This document shows, in pieces, positions 25,464 through 36,024 of a stretch of DNA of 64,000 nt (its first letter is position 1; each line of letters begins with the position of its first letter). Where the stretch lies: contig NZ_JABEKU010000002.1 of NCBI RefSeq assembly GCF_013283665.1, positions 1,548,863-1,612,862 on the forward strand. The letters are read 5' to 3'. The DNA comes from Ensifer sesbaniae (GTDB lineage Bacteria > Pseudomonadota > Alphaproteobacteria > Rhizobiales > Rhizobiaceae). The notes below the pieces were generated by a model. It was not told the origin of the DNA, did no database searches, and saw nothing but the letters and a program-made list of their open reading frames with translations. The translations under genes and the position numbers were made by a program.

Positions 25464-26573
25464 TCAGGCCGACAGCGCCTTGAACTCGGAAAGGATGGCG
25501 TCGCCCATCTCTGTCGTGCCGACCTTCTTCGCACCTTCGGCCATGATGTCGCCGGTGCGGATGCCCTGGTCGAGCACGTTGGCGATCGCCTTCTCCAGAT
25601 TGTCGGCGTCCTTCACCAGGTTGAAGGAGTAGCGCAGGCACATGGCGAAGGAGGCGATCATCGCGATCGGGTTGGCAATGCCCTTGCCGGCGATGTCCGG
25701 GGCCGAACCATGCACCGGCTCGTAGAGCGCCTTGCGCTTGCCGCTGACCGCATCCGGGGCGCCGAGCGAGGCCGACGGCAGCATGCCGAGCGAGCCGGTC
25801 AGCATCGCCGCCACGTCCGACAGCATGTCGCCGAACAGATTGTCGGTGACGATGACGTCGAACTGCTTCGGCTGGCGCACCAGCTGCATGCCGCCGGCAT
25901 CCGCCAGCATGTGCTCGAGCTGGACGTCGGCGTATTTCGCCTTGTGCGTCTCGGTCACCACCTGGTTCCACAGCACACCCGACTTCATGACGTTGCGCTT
26001 CTCCATCGAGCAGACGCGGTTCTGCCGCGTGCGGGCAAGCTCGAAGGCGACGCCGGCGATGCGCTCGATCTCGTAGGTGTCGTAGACCTGGGTGTCGATG
26101 CCGCGCTTCTGGCCGTTGCCGAGATCGATGATCTCCTTCGGCTCGCCGAAATAGACGCCGCCGGTCAGCTCGCGCACGATCAGGATGTCGAGGCCTTCGA
26201 CGAGCTCGGGCTTCAGCGACGAGGCGCTGGCGAGCGCCGGATAGCAGATCGCCGGCCGCAGGTTGGCGAAGAGCTCGAGGTCCTTGCGCAGGCGCAGCAG
26301 ACCGGCTTCCGGGCGGACCTCATAGGGCACCGCATCCCACTTCGGGCCGCCGACGGCGCCGAACAGCACCGCATCGGCGGCCAGCGCCTTTGCCATGTCC
26401 GCCTCCGAGATCGCCTGGCCGTGGGCGTCATAGGCCGAACCGCCGACCAGGCCCTCGTCCGTCACGAAGCCGGCGCCAAGCTCGGCATTCATGTAGGCGA
26501 TGATCTTGCGGACTTCCGCCATGGCTTCCGGGCCGATGCCGTCGCCGGGAAGGATGAAAAGTTTGCGAGCCAT
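25464..26573 (-). CDS. leuB: 3-isopropylmalate dehydrogenase
   Basis: The 369-residue protein carries all LeuB signatures: [16 protein letters not shown] at the start, [20 protein letters not shown] (substrate Arg residues), [15 protein letters not shown], the catalytic [12 protein letters not shown], the metal motif [20 protein letters not shown] and the NAD motif [19 protein letters not shown]. The usual reaction is NAD-dependent oxidative decarboxylation of 3-isopropylmalate in leucine synthesis. Placement is odd: it follows an amidase and a small ACT-like gene at the end of a peptide-transporter operon, with no leuA, leuC or leuD nearby. It may be a second copy serving a related beta-hydroxy acid, or the leucine gene displaced here. 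Confidence 0.92.
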   Translation of the reverse strand: MARKLFILPGDGIGPEAMAEVRKIIAYMNAELGAGFVTDEGLVGGSAYDAHGQAISEADMAKALAADAVLFGAVGGPKWDAVPYEVRPEAGLLRLRKDLELFANLRPAICYPALASASSLKPELVEGLDILIVRELTGGVYFGEPKEIIDLGNGQKRGIDTQVYDTYEIERIAGVAFELARTRQNRVCSMEKRNVMKSGVLWNQVVTETHKAKYADVQLEHMLADAGGMQLVRQPKQFDVIVTDNLFGDMLSDVAAMLTGSLGMLPSASLGAPDAVSGKRKALYEPVHGSAPDIAGKGIANPIAMIASFAMCLRYSFNLVKDADNLEKAIANVLDQGIRTGDIMAEGAKKVGTTEMGDAILSEFKALSA

Positions 26574-26645
26574 TTCGGCACTCCTGTCGTTTTCGTCTGA
26601 TTGTGAGCGGCGTTGCCGCAGGGGTTGGTTGAAAGCTGCGCCTGG

Positions 26646-26903
26646 TTACGAGGTGGCGGCGCCATGCTCGACGCCCGGCAGCGGTCGAGCGCCCTCGATT
26701 TGCGCGATGCGCTCCCTGAGGGTGTTGGCTACGGCGTGCGAAGCCGAGGACATGGCGATTTCGAGGTTCGCCTTGCCTCCATCCACCTCTATGGCAAGCT
26801 TGGAAACGCTGACGCCGAGCCGGCGAACGATGTCGAGCAGGCGGGAGACGATGTTTTCCAGGTCGCCGCTCTCGATGGTGTAGCGCATCGTGTGGCTCAT
26901 CAT
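26646..26903 (-). CDS. Small ACT-like protein of unknown role
   Basis: An 85-residue protein, MMSHTMRYTIESGDLENIV onward. The predicted order beta-alpha-beta-beta-alpha, with DIVRRLGVSVSKLAIEVDGG in the middle, resembles a single ACT domain such as the regulatory subunits of acetolactate synthase. I cannot assign a function. Its start codon overlaps the amidase stop (ATGATGA at 26900-26906 region) and leuB begins 72 bp downstream, so it is part of the same transcript. It could bind a branched-chain amino acid, given the leuB neighbour, but that is inference. Confidence 0.6.
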   Translation of the reverse strand: MMSHTMRYTIESGDLENIVSRLLDIVRRLGVSVSKLAIEVDGGKANLEIAMSSASHAVANTLRERIAQIEGARPLPGVEHGAATS

Positions 26904-28288
26904 GCGACCTTCGGCCAAGGCCGCTGCTCAGGGCGCATGGTTTCAAAGGCGCGTGCGAGACGCAGCACACCGATGTCGTCGAAGGACTGACCGATGATCT
27001 GCAGACCGATCGGCAGGCCGCCCGAAGTATAGCCGCAATTGATCGAAATCGCCGGTTGCCCGCCCATGTTGGCGGCGACGGTGAAGGCGATATGCTCGAA
27101 CGGTTTTTGCGGGTCGTTGATCGGCGAGGCCCATTCGGCCGGATAGGACGCCGTCGGTGCGGTCGGCGACAGGATGAAATCGAAGCCGTTAAGGGCTGCG
27201 TGCAGCGCATTGCGCATGGCCTCGATCTGGGCGAAGCCGGTATAGACCTCGCGACCGGAGAAATTCTCGGCCGTTTTGATCCAGTCGAAGATGTAGGGCA
27301 GGATCTGCGCCTGTTTTTCCGGCGAAAGGCGCGACACGTCCTCCCAGCCGCGCGCCCGCCAGAAGCGGTCGAGGCCGTCGATCATCTCGCGGGTGAGGAA
27401 CGGGCCGACCGGTTCGATGATCGCACCGGCATCGGCGAAAAGCTTCGCCGCCTGGCTGATCGCCTGTTCCGTTTCCTCGGTAACAGACTGGCCAAAGCCG
27501 GCGTCGAGCCAGAGACCGATCTTCAGGCCCCTCACGTCGCAATCGAGGTCGAGCCACGGGAGTTCCGCATAGGGCAGAGCCATCGTGTCGCGGGCATCGG
27601 GTTTTGAGAGCACGGACATGTAGAGCGCGGTGTCGGCGACCGTCCGGGTCATCGGCCCCGCGACGCGGCCGATGAAGGGTGGATTGATCGGGATCCGCCC
27701 CGCCGAAGGTTTCAGGCCGACGATGCCGCACCAGCCGGCCGGCAGGCGGACCGAGCCGCCGATATCAGTGCCGATATGTAGGGGACCATAGCCCGCGGCG
27801 GCTGCCGCTGCGGCGCCAGCGCTGGAGCCACCGGGATTGGCCGAAAGATTCCACGGGTTGCGGGCAAGTTTGTGGAAGCTGGAAAGGCCGGAGGAAAGCA
27901 TGCCGTAGTCGGGCATGGTGGTCTTGGCGAGCAGAATGCCGCCCGCCTCTCGGGTGCGTGCGGCCGGCGGCGCGTCAGCGGCGGCCGGTGTGAGCGTCAC
28001 GGCGGCGCAGCCGAGCGGGACCGCTGTCCCCTTGGTTGCGATGTTCTCCTTGATCGTCACGGGCACGCCATCGATCGCGCCCAGAGGAGCGCCTTTCGCC
28101 CAGCGTTCTTCCGAGGCCTTTGCGGCCTTGCGCGCTTCGGCCGGGTCATAGGCCCAAAGCGCGTTCAGTTTAGGTTCCGAGGCGTCGATGCGGGCGATGA
28201 CGGCTTCGGTGACATCGACAGGGGAGAGCTTTTTCGAGCGGTAGGCCTCGACAAGATCGACGGCGGAGAAATCGGCAAGTTCGGACAT
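26900..28288 (-). CDS. Amidase-signature hydrolase
   Basis: A 462-residue amidase-signature enzyme with the Ser-cisSer-Lys triad visible: lysine in GVPVTIKENIATKG, the cis-serine in NPGGSSAGAAAAAAAG, and the nucleophile in GTDIGGSVRLPAGWCG. It hydrolyses a C-N amide bond; related enzymes act on free amides, carbamates or the amidotransferase GatA reaction. The standalone length, the absence of gatB/gatC and a location directly behind a dipeptide-type ABC importer point to catabolism of an imported amide. The stop at 26900 overlaps the next gene and 12 bp separate it from the ATPase gene upstream. Confidence 0.9.
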   Translation of the reverse strand: MSELADFSAVDLVEAYRSKKLSPVDVTEAVIARIDASEPKLNALWAYDPAEARKAAKASEERWAKGAPLGAIDGVPVTIKENIATKGTAVPLGCAAVTLTPAAADAPPAARTREAGGILLAKTTMPDYGMLSSGLSSFHKLARNPWNLSANPGGSSAGAAAAAAAGYGPLHIGTDIGGSVRLPAGWCGIVGLKPSAGRIPINPPFIGRVAGPMTRTVADTALYMSVLSKPDARDTMALPYAELPWLDLDCDVRGLKIGLWLDAGFGQSVTEETEQAISQAAKLFADAGAIIEPVGPFLTREMIDGLDRFWRARGWEDVSRLSPEKQAQILPYIFDWIKTAENFSGREVYTGFAQIEAMRNALHAALNGFDFILSPTAPTASYPAEWASPINDPQKPFEHIAFTVAANMGGQPAISINCGYTSGGLPIGLQIIGQSFDDIGVLRLARAFETMRPEQRPWPKVA

Positions 28289-28299
28289 GGGATCAATTC

Positions 28300-29274
28300 C
28301 TAGGCGAAATGGCAGCGGGCGGACCAGGCCGGCGATACCGGCTTGGCCTCAGGCGTTCGGGTCCGGCAGATCTCCTGCCTCATCGGACAGACGGCGGCAT
28401 AGGCGCAGCCGGCTGCGGTCGTTGCGGTATGGACGGGCGTTTGCGGCGGTGCATCAGAGCGAATCCGCTTGCGACGGCCGGAAAACGGTTTCGGCACGGC
28501 GGCGACCAGCGCCTGGGTGTAAGGATGGCGCGGATTGTCGAAGACCTCAGCCGTCGGTCCCTCCTCGACGATCCGGCCGAGATGCATGACCGCGACCCGA
28601 TCGGTGATGGCGCGCACCACGCCGAGATCGTGGCTGATGAAGAGATAGGAGAGGCCGAGCTTCTCCTGCAGGTCCATCATCAGGTTCAGGACCTGCGCCT
28701 GGATCGAGACGTCGAGCGCCGAAACGGGCTCGTCGGCGACGATCAGCGCCGGCCGGGTAATGAGCGCGCGGGCTATGGCGATGCGCTGGCGCTGGCCGCC
28801 GGAAAACTCGTGCGGGAACTTGTCGGCGGATGCAAGCGGCAGGCCGACAGCTTCCAGCACCTCGGCGATGCGCTTGTTGCGCTCCGCCGTGCTGGTGCCG
28901 CGTTCCAACGAAACGATCGGCTCGGAGATGATCGTGCGGACCGTATGGCGCGGATCAAGCGAACCGTACGGATCCTGGAAAATCGCCTGAAAGCCCTTGC
29001 GCGCTTCGCGCAGTCCGGCGCGGTCGAGCGCATAGATGTCCTTGCCGGCAATATTCACCTCACCCGATTGCGGCCGCTCCAGTCCCATAACCGCGCGTGC
29101 CAGCGTCGATTTGCCGGAGCCGCTTTCGCCGACGATGCCGAGGCTCCGGCCGGCTTGGAGTTCGATGCTCACGCTATGCAGCACCCGCAGGCGGCTTTGT
29201 TTCGAGAAGATCGAAGGGCGCGGCAGATCGTATTCACGCACGAGATCAGTGGTTTTGAGAATAACCTCGCTCAC
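28300..29274 (-). CDS. Dipeptide/oligopeptide ABC transporter ATPase (DppF type)
   Basis: A 324-residue ATPase. Walker A is [16 protein letters not shown], the signature is EFSGGQRQRIAIARAL and Walker B is LIVADEPVSALDVS. The C-terminal extension with four cysteines (CAYAAVCPMRQEIC) is the iron-sulfur-type tail typical of oligopeptide/dipeptide transporter ATPases. Its start overlaps the partner ATPase stop at 29271-29274. With 29271-30287 it forms the ATPase pair of the importer. Confidence 0.93.
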   Translation of the reverse strand: MSEVILKTTDLVREYDLPRPSIFSKQSRLRVLHSVSIELQAGRSLGIVGESGSGKSTLARAVMGLERPQSGEVNIAGKDIYALDRAGLREARKGFQAIFQDPYGSLDPRHTVRTIISEPIVSLERGTSTAERNKRIAEVLEAVGLPLASADKFPHEFSGGQRQRIAIARALITRPALIVADEPVSALDVSIQAQVLNLMMDLQEKLGLSYLFISHDLGVVRAITDRVAVMHLGRIVEEGPTAEVFDNPRHPYTQALVAAVPKPFSGRRKRIRSDAPPQTPVHTATTAAGCAYAAVCPMRQEICRTRTPEAKPVSPAWSARCHFA

Positions 29275-30287
29275 GGTGCCACCATCCTTTCGCGCGGATG
29301 AAAGCAGGCGGCGCGATGCTCGACATTTTCATCGGTGTTGATCAGATCCAGTGCCGGGATCGCCCGCCGGCAATCCGGCTGAACGTAAGCGCAGCGCTCG
29401 GCAAAGGAACAGTGAGGCGGCCGACCGAAAGGATCGGGAACGATGCCGGGGATAGCGTTCAGTCGCGGACGTCCTTCGCCCGCTTGGCGTGGCGCAAGGG
29501 CCGCGCCATGTGGTGAGGCGGCAAAGAGGCCGCGGGCATAGGGATGTGCCATGCGGGCGAAGACATCGTCGGTCCGCCCGGTTTCGATGATGCGCCCGGC
29601 ATACATGACCGCGATGCGGTCGGTCATCTCGGAGACGACGCCGAGATCGTGGGTGATCAGCATCAGCGCGGTGCCGGTGTCTTCAACCAGTTCGTCCAGC
29701 AGGTCGAGGATCTGCGCCTGCACGGTGACGTCGAGCGCGGTCGTCGGCTCGTCGGCAATCAAGAGGTCCGGTTCGCAGGCGATCGCCATGGCGATCATCA
29801 CGCGCTGCCGCTGGCCACCGGAGAGCTGATGCGGGTAGAGGTCCAGATCGAAGCGCGGCGCCGGCAGGCCGACCCGGTCGAGAAGCGCACGGGCCCGCTT
29901 TTCAGCATCGGCCCTGGTTTCGCCGAGGTGAAGCCGCCGTCCCTCGGCAATCTGCGCGCCGATCGATTTCACCGGGTTGAGCGCTGTCATCGGCTCCTGG
30001 AAGATCATCGCCATGCGCCGGCCGCGATAGTCGCAATAGTCGGCTTCCGACAGGCCGGCGAGATTGCGGCCGTCGAAAGAAAGTTCGCCCCGCACTCGCA
30101 TGCGCTGCGGCAGCAGACCCATCACGGCGAGTGCGGTCATAGACTTGCCGCTGCCCGATTCGCCGACGATGCCGAGGCGCTCGCCACGTTTGAGCTCAAG
30201 ATCGATGTCGCAGACGATATCGACCTGGCTCGTGCCCGCCGTGAGTTCGACCGACATGCCGGTCATTCTAAGCAAGGGTTTCGTCAT
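29271..30287 (-). CDS. Dipeptide/oligopeptide ABC transporter ATPase (DppD type)
   Basis: A 338-residue ATPase starting [15 protein letters not shown] at 30287. Walker A is [16 protein letters not shown], the signature is [17 protein letters not shown] and Walker B is [16 protein letters not shown]; a C-terminal cysteine-rich peptide-transporter tail ([15 protein letters not shown]) follows. The open frame continues far upstream (to 30956) but this is an antisense-like overlap with the permease gene; the ATG at 30287 overlapping the permease stop gives the normal length. Confidence 0.93.
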   Translation of the reverse strand: MTKPLLRMTGMSVELTAGTSQVDIVCDIDLELKRGERLGIVGESGSGKSMTALAVMGLLPQRMRVRGELSFDGRNLAGLSEADYCDYRGRRMAMIFQEPMTALNPVKSIGAQIAEGRRLHLGETRADAEKRARALLDRVGLPAPRFDLDLYPHQLSGGQRQRVMIAMAIACEPDLLIADEPTTALDVTVQAQILDLLDELVEDTGTALMLITHDLGVVSEMTDRIAVMYAGRIIETGRTDDVFARMAHPYARGLFAASPHGAALAPRQAGEGRPRLNAIPGIVPDPFGRPPHCSFAERCAYVQPDCRRAIPALDLINTDENVEHRAACFHPRERMVAP

Positions 30288-31143
30288 CGTTGCCGCCTCA
30301 CGCGCGGGTCGAGAATGTCGCGCAGGCCATCGCCTAACAGGTTGAGGCCGAGCACGGCAAAGGTGATCGCCAGCCCCGGGAAGATCGCGAGCCAGGGCGC
30401 CTGGTAGATGAAGGTCTGGGCGTCGTTCAGCATCTTGCCCCAGCTCGGCATCGGCGGCTGCGTGCCGAGCCCAACATAGGAGAGACCGGCCTCGGCGACG
30501 ATCGCCAAGGCGAACTGGATCGTCACCTGGACGAGCAGCACGTGGTTGATGTTGGGCAGGATGTGCAAAAGGGTGATCGCCACGTCGCCGCGGCCGGCGC
30601 AGCGCGCCGCCTGCACATATTCGCGCTTCCAGAGCCCCATCGAGGCGCCACGGGTGACGCGGGCAAAGACCGGGATATTGAAGATGCCGATCGCGATCAT
30701 CGCATTCGTTGCACCGGGGCCGAAGATGGCGGTGATGATGACGGCGGTCAGAAGCGCCGGAAAGGCGAAGGCAAGGTCGCTCATGCGCATGACGAGGCCA
30801 TCGACAAAGCCGCCGCGCGCGGCAGCCCAGGCGCCGAGCGGTACGCCGATGCCGGCACCGACCAGAACCGCGACGATCGAAACGCTGATCGAGTTGCGTG
30901 CGCCCACCATGATCATCGACAGGATGTCGCGGCCGAAATTGTCGGTGCCGAACCAATGGGCAAGACTAGGCCCCTGCAGCTTGTCGCGGAAGTTCATCCC
31001 GGTCGGCGAATAGGGCGTCCAGACATAGGAGACGATCGCCATTGCCAGGAGGATGACGGTGACGGTGGCGCCGATCGTCAGGTTCCTGCTGCCGATGAGC
31101 TTGGAGACGATGCCTTGTTCAGAAGCGACTGCGGGATTGGACA

Positions 31144-31144
<1 letters not shown>
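30284..31144 (-). CDS. Dipeptide-type ABC transporter permease (DppC type)
   Basis: A 286-residue membrane protein starting MSNPAVASEQGIVSKL at 31144. After a cytoplasmic N-terminus and a first helix (LTIGATVTVILLAMAIVSYV) it has the DppC hallmark GTDNFGRDILSMIMVGAR and a coupling segment REYVQAARCAGRGDVAI. The start overlaps the DppB stop. It pairs with the 31144-32094 protein to form the channel. Confidence 0.93.
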
Positions 31145-32094
<950 letters not shown>

Positions 32095-32163
32095 ATCAAC
32101 CTCCCGGAAAGAGCGAGCGTTGACCGGCGCCGGGTGCGGCGGTCAACGGCATATCTGCAGCCA

Positions 32164-32224
32164 CCCTTCCCGACGGGAAGGGCGGGATGCCGGGGCGGGG
32201 TGCGGGTTTCTGCCCGCATCCCGC
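32164..32224. repeat. Two hairpins between binding-protein and permease genes
   Basis: CCCTTCCC (32164-32171) pairs with GGGAAGGG (32175-32182). Then GCGGGATGC (32182-32190) pairs with GCATCCCGC (32216-32224), another copy of the dispersed GCGGGATG palindrome. Such hairpins commonly protect the 3' end of a binding-protein message. Confidence 0.6.
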
Positions 32225-32238
32225 TCATTGAAAGTCGA

Positions 32239-33714
32239 TCAGTTTTCCCAATGGGTCTGGGTCTGATCGTCGGCTGGCACCGGCATGTTCTTCCAAAGCC
32301 CCTTTACCTTCTTGTTCCAGACGCCGATCTTCGGCAGCGCATAGAGGAAGACGTTCGGTTCGTCGGCTGCCAGCTTGCGCTGGAGCTGGCCGCTGAGGTC
32401 CATCTGTTCGGTTTCGGTCGAGGCGAGCGTGTAGGACTTGTAGAGCGCCTTGTATTCCGGGTTCTGGTAGTTGAAGTAGTATTTGTCGCGGGCATAGATA
32501 TCGAGGTCGCGGGCCTCGGCATGGGCGATGATCGTCGCGTCGAAGTCCGAGTTCTTGAACACCTGGTCCAGCCACTGCGCGAACTCGATCGGGACGAGGT
32601 TCACCTTGACGCCGACTTCGCTGAGCATGGCCGCGATGATCTCGCCGCCGCGGCGGGCATAGGCCGGCGGCGGCAGCATGATGGTGATCTCGAGACCTTG
32701 GACGCCCGCTTCCTGCAGCAATTGCTGCGCCTTGCCGGGGTCGTAGGGGTAGGTCTCGTTCAGATCGACGTAACCGGGTTCGACCGGCGAATAGTGCGAG
32801 CCGATCGTCGTGCCGAAGCCGGAATAGGTGCCTTCGACCAGCGCCTTGCGGTCGATTGCATAAGCGAGCGCCTGACGGACACGCACGTCGTCGAACGGCT
32901 TCCTTGCATTGTTGAGAGCGAGGACCACCTTGCCCGAGGTACTGCCGACCTCGACCTGGAGGTTCGGATCGCTCTGGAACTGGCTCACGAGTTCCGCTGC
33001 CTGGAACATTGGGAAGGCATCGACATTGCCAGCGAGAACGGCGGCGGCAGCGGCCGAAGGATCGCTGATGAACTTGAAGGTCACTTCGCTGAGCTTGGCC
33101 GGTTCGCCCCAGTAGTCGGCGTTCTTTTCGAGTACGACCTTGTCGCCCTTTGCCCATTCCTTGAACTTGAACGGACCGGTGCCGACAGGCTTGGTCTTGT
33201 TGTCGGCGGCGGATGAAGGCGCGATCATCACCGCGTCGCCCCAGGCCATGTTGAAGAGGAAATTCGACGCCGGGCGCTTCAGCGTCACGACGGCGGTGGC
33301 TGGATCCGGGCATTCGGTCTTTTCGATCGGCTCGAACAGGCCCTTCTGCGCATTGGTGGAGTCCGCCGCAACCGCGCGTTCATAGGAGAACTTGACGACC
33401 GAGCAGTCGAACGGCGTGCCGTCGTGGAACTTGACGCCCTGGCGAAGCTTGAAGCTGTAGGTCTTCTGGTCCCCGGAGACGGTCCAGCTTTCGGCGAGCA
33501 GCGGCTTCACCGTGCCGTCTTCCACCACGCGCACCAAGCCCTCGAAGAGGTTGCCGTAGGTGATGTAGCGGATCGGTGCTGCGGCACCGGCGGTCGGGTC
33601 GAGGCCCGGCGGCTCCAGCACCTGGCCGACGGTGATTGTGTCCTTGGCCATCGCCGTCGTCAGCGACGCGGCGATGAAGCACGAGGCAAGTGCCCATTTC
33701 GTCAAGTTCATCAT
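32239..33714 (-). CDS. Family 5 (DppA/OppA) ABC transporter binding protein
   Basis: A 491-residue precursor with a signal peptide (about residues 1-23, ending TTAMA) and a family 5 solute-binding fold: LEPPGLDPTAGAAAPIRYIT, the YSFKLRQGVKFHDGTPFDC strand that all DppA-like proteins share, VRQALAYAIDRKALVEGTYS, and PYDPGKAQQLLQEAG. These proteins bind peptides, nickel, opines or other charged molecules in the periplasm. Partner catabolic genes (amidase, SDR, aldehyde dehydrogenase) argue for an amide-containing small molecule rather than generic peptides. It is the first transporter gene after the SDR. Confidence 0.92.
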   Translation of the reverse strand: MMNLTKWALASCFIAASLTTAMAKDTITVGQVLEPPGLDPTAGAAAPIRYITYGNLFEGLVRVVEDGTVKPLLAESWTVSGDQKTYSFKLRQGVKFHDGTPFDCSVVKFSYERAVAADSTNAQKGLFEPIEKTECPDPATAVVTLKRPASNFLFNMAWGDAVMIAPSSAADNKTKPVGTGPFKFKEWAKGDKVVLEKNADYWGEPAKLSEVTFKFISDPSAAAAAVLAGNVDAFPMFQAAELVSQFQSDPNLQVEVGSTSGKVVLALNNARKPFDDVRVRQALAYAIDRKALVEGTYSGFGTTIGSHYSPVEPGYVDLNETYPYDPGKAQQLLQEAGVQGLEITIMLPPPAYARRGGEIIAAMLSEVGVKVNLVPIEFAQWLDQVFKNSDFDATIIAHAEARDLDIYARDKYYFNYQNPEYKALYKSYTLASTETEQMDLSGQLQRKLAADEPNVFLYALPKIGVWNKKVKGLWKNMPVPADDQTQTHWEN

Positions 33715-33757
33715 GGTTCCCCCGCTTTGCGGTTTCGTTGTTTATGGTCCCAGTTAC

Positions 33758-34504
33758 TTAGATCGAGCGTCCGCCGTCCACATCCAGTGCGACGCCGGTG
33801 ATCATCGAGGCCTGCGGCGAGGCGACGAAGGCGGCGGCCTCGGCGAGATCCTCGGGCTTCAGCAGGCGTCCGAGCGGAATGGAATCGCGGAACTTCTTGC
33901 GGATTTCCTCGGTGTCTTCTCCCATGAAGGTCGAAAGCAGCGGCGTCTCGCCGGCGACCGGATTGAGCGCCACCACGCGGATGTTGAACGGCGCAAGTTC
34001 GATCGCCAGTGCCTTGGTGGCGGAGACCACCCAGCCCTTGGTCGCATTGTACCAGGCCAGATTCGGTCGCGGCCGGTTGGCGCCGGTGGACGCGATGTTG
34101 ACGATGACGCCGGCCTTATTTTCCTTCATGTGCGGCAGCAGCGCCCGGGTCATCAGGTAAACGCCGCGCACGTTGACGCCGAGGATGCGATCGAACTCAT
34201 CAGGCTCGACCAGTTCGGCGTTTTGCGGCTTGTGGCCGATGCCGGCATTGTTGATCAGGATATCGACGCGGCCGAACGACTCGATACCGGCCGCGACGGC
34301 GGCTTCGACATCGGTCTGCTTGGCGATATCGGCAACGACGGCAATGACGTTGTCGCCGAGTTCCTTGGCAACGCGCTCAGCGCCGACGGCATCGCGGTCG
34401 ACGACAATGACCTTGGCGCCGCCTGCGACGAAGCGTTTCGCAATGCCCTCACCGAAGCCCGAACCCGCGCCGGTGATGAGAGCGACTTTACCTTCTAGTG
34501 ACAC
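33758..34504 (-). CDS. SDR-family oxidoreductase (FabG-like)
   Basis: A 248-residue classical SDR: cofactor motif TGAGSGFGEGIAKRF, NNAG motif (ILINNAGIGHKP), catalytic serine (NIASTGANRP), YNATKGWVVSATKA (Tyr/Lys) and the terminal ITGVALDVDGGRSI. The GTG at 34504 is chosen because GGGAGG lies a few bases upstream; a longer frame to 34567 adds residues that no SDR has. It is placed between the aldehyde dehydrogenase and the transporter, so an alcohol-to-carbonyl step before the aldehyde dehydrogenase is plausible. Confidence 0.87.
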   Translation of the reverse strand: MSLEGKVALITGAGSGFGEGIAKRFVAGGAKVIVVDRDAVGAERVAKELGDNVIAVVADIAKQTDVEAAVAAGIESFGRVDILINNAGIGHKPQNAELVEPDEFDRILGVNVRGVYLMTRALLPHMKENKAGVIVNIASTGANRPRPNLAWYNATKGWVVSATKALAIELAPFNIRVVALNPVAGETPLLSTFMGEDTEEIRKKFRDSIPLGRLLKPEDLAEAAAFVASPQASMITGVALDVDGGRSI

Positions 34505-34541
34505 GTGTTCCTCCCGGGGCAAACTTGGATCAGAAATTAGA

Positions 34542-34580
34542 GCGGGATGTGGGCGGAAAACGCCCACGGTTCCTGGCTCT
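34542..34580. repeat. Dispersed palindrome copy (GCGGGATG, GTGGGCG stem)
   Basis: The sequence begins with the GCGGGATG arm, then GTGGGCG (34549-34555) pairs with CGCCCAC (34561-34567) around GAAAA; AGAGC/GCTCT close the outer stem. It sits between the aldehyde dehydrogenase stop and the SDR start and resembles the copies at 43967 and 62160. Confidence 0.5.
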
Positions 34581-36024
34581 AGCCGTGGTAGACGGAAATG
34601 GTTTTCATGCTGGCAAAGCCGTAGAGGGCCTCAAAACCCTTTTCGCGGCCATGGCCCGATTTCTTCACGCCGCCGAAGGGCAGCTCGACGCCGCCGCCCG
34701 CGCCATAATTGTTGATGAACACCTGGCCGGCGTGCACGGCGCGCGCCATGCGCAACTGCCGTCCGCCGTCATTGGTCCAGACGCCGCAGACGAGGCCGTA
34801 GGCGGTGCCGTTGGCAAGGCGGATTGCCTCCTCTTCGCCGTCGAAGGGCATGATCACCTGCACCGGTCCGAAGATCTCTTCCTGCACCGTGCGGTGTTCG
34901 TGCGGCACGTCGCGCAGAAGCGTGGGGGCGACATAGGCGCCCTCGGCGGGTGCGTCAGCGACGATCTCGCCTTGAGCTGCGATCTTCAGGCCATCCTTTG
35001 CAGCGTCGGCAAGGAAGCTCTCGATGATCGCCTTCTGCCGCTGCGAGACGACCGGACCGACCGAGAAATCGGCGCCGGCCGGGCCGACCTTGAGCGCACG
35101 ATATCTCTCGCTCATGCGCGCGACCACCTCCTCGTAGACCGACCGCTCAACGAGAATGCGCGACGAGGCCGAGCAGGTCTGGCCGGCGTTCTGAATGCCG
35201 GCATTGACGAGGAAGGGAATGGCGCGATCGAGATCGGCATCGGCAAAGACGATCTGCGCCGACTTGCCACCGAGTTCCAGTGTCACCGGCACCGCATTCT
35301 TCGCGGCTGCCGCCTGCACCATCTCGCCGGTGCGGACAGAACCGGTGAACGATATGTGGTTGACGTCAGGATGTTCGGAAAGGGCCGCACCGGCCTCCGC
35401 GCCGAAGCCGGTGACGATGTTCAGCGCGCCCGCGGGCAGGCCTTCTTCTTCGGCGATGCGGGCAAATTCCAGAATGGTGAGGCAGGCTTCTTCCGCCGGC
35501 TTGACCACCGCCGCATTGCCCATCGCAAGCGCGGCACCCAGGCTACGGCCGAGGATCTGCATCGGGTAGTTCCAGGGGATGATATGGCCGGTAACCCCGT
35601 GCGGTTCATAGACCGTCAAGACGGTGAAGCCGTTCTGGTAGGGGATCGTGTCGCCATGCACCTTGTCGGCGGCGCCGCCATAGAATTCGAGATAACGGGC
35701 GAGCGCCACGACGTCGGCGCGCGCCTGCGTCAGCGGCTTGCCGACATCGCGCGCCTCGAGCTCCGTCAGCAGATCAATGTTGCGCAGCACTGCTGCCGAA
35801 ATCCGGCTCAGCACCCGCCCGCGCTCCGTGGGCGTCATGCGCCCCCAGTCGCCGGAGAGCGCCGCGCGTGCAGACCGCACGGCGAGATCGATGTCGTCCC
35901 GGGTGCCCCGGGCAATGCGCGCGAATTCCTGGCCGTTGGAAGGGTCTCTGACGGCGATGAACTCTCCACCCGATGCATCCTGCCATTTGTTCGCGATGAA
36001 ATTGCCGTAGGTCTTCACGATCAT
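34579..36024 (-). CDS. NAD(P)-dependent aldehyde dehydrogenase
   Basis: A 481-residue aldehyde dehydrogenase. The catalytic glutamate is E250 in TLELGGKSAQIVF and the catalytic cysteine is C284 in NAGQTCSASSRI; the cofactor stretch IIPWNYPMQILGRSLGAALA and the FTGSVRTGEMV loop are present. It oxidises an aldehyde to an acid, probably that produced by the SDR encoded 74 bp downstream. It overlaps the end of the GntR gene (ATGA at 36021-36024), so it is the first structural gene of the operon. Confidence 0.93.
   Translation of the reverse strand: MIVKTYGNFIANKWQDASGGEFIAVRDPSNGQEFARIARGTRDDIDLAVRSARAALSGDWGRMTPTERGRVLSRISAAVLRNIDLLTELEARDVGKPLTQARADVVALARYLEFYGGAADKVHGDTIPYQNGFTVLTVYEPHGVTGHIIPWNYPMQILGRSLGAALAMGNAAVVKPAEEACLTILEFARIAEEEGLPAGALNIVTGFGAEAGAALSEHPDVNHISFTGSVRTGEMVQAAAAKNAVPVTLELGGKSAQIVFADADLDRAIPFLVNAGIQNAGQTCSASSRILVERSVYEEVVARMSERYRALKVGPAGADFSVGPVVSQRQKAIIESFLADAAKDGLKIAAQGEIVADAPAEGAYVAPTLLRDVPHEHRTVQEEIFGPVQVIMPFDGEEEAIRLANGTAYGLVCGVWTNDGGRQLRMARAVHAGQVFINNYGAGGGVELPFGGVKKSGHGREKGFEALYGFASMKTISVYHG

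Noticed and set aside
30288-30956. Upstream extension of the DppD-type ATPase frame, which would give a 561-residue protein
   Set aside because: The extra part is antisense-like basic sequence overlapping the permease gene; the ATG at 30287 gives normal length and overlaps the permease stop.
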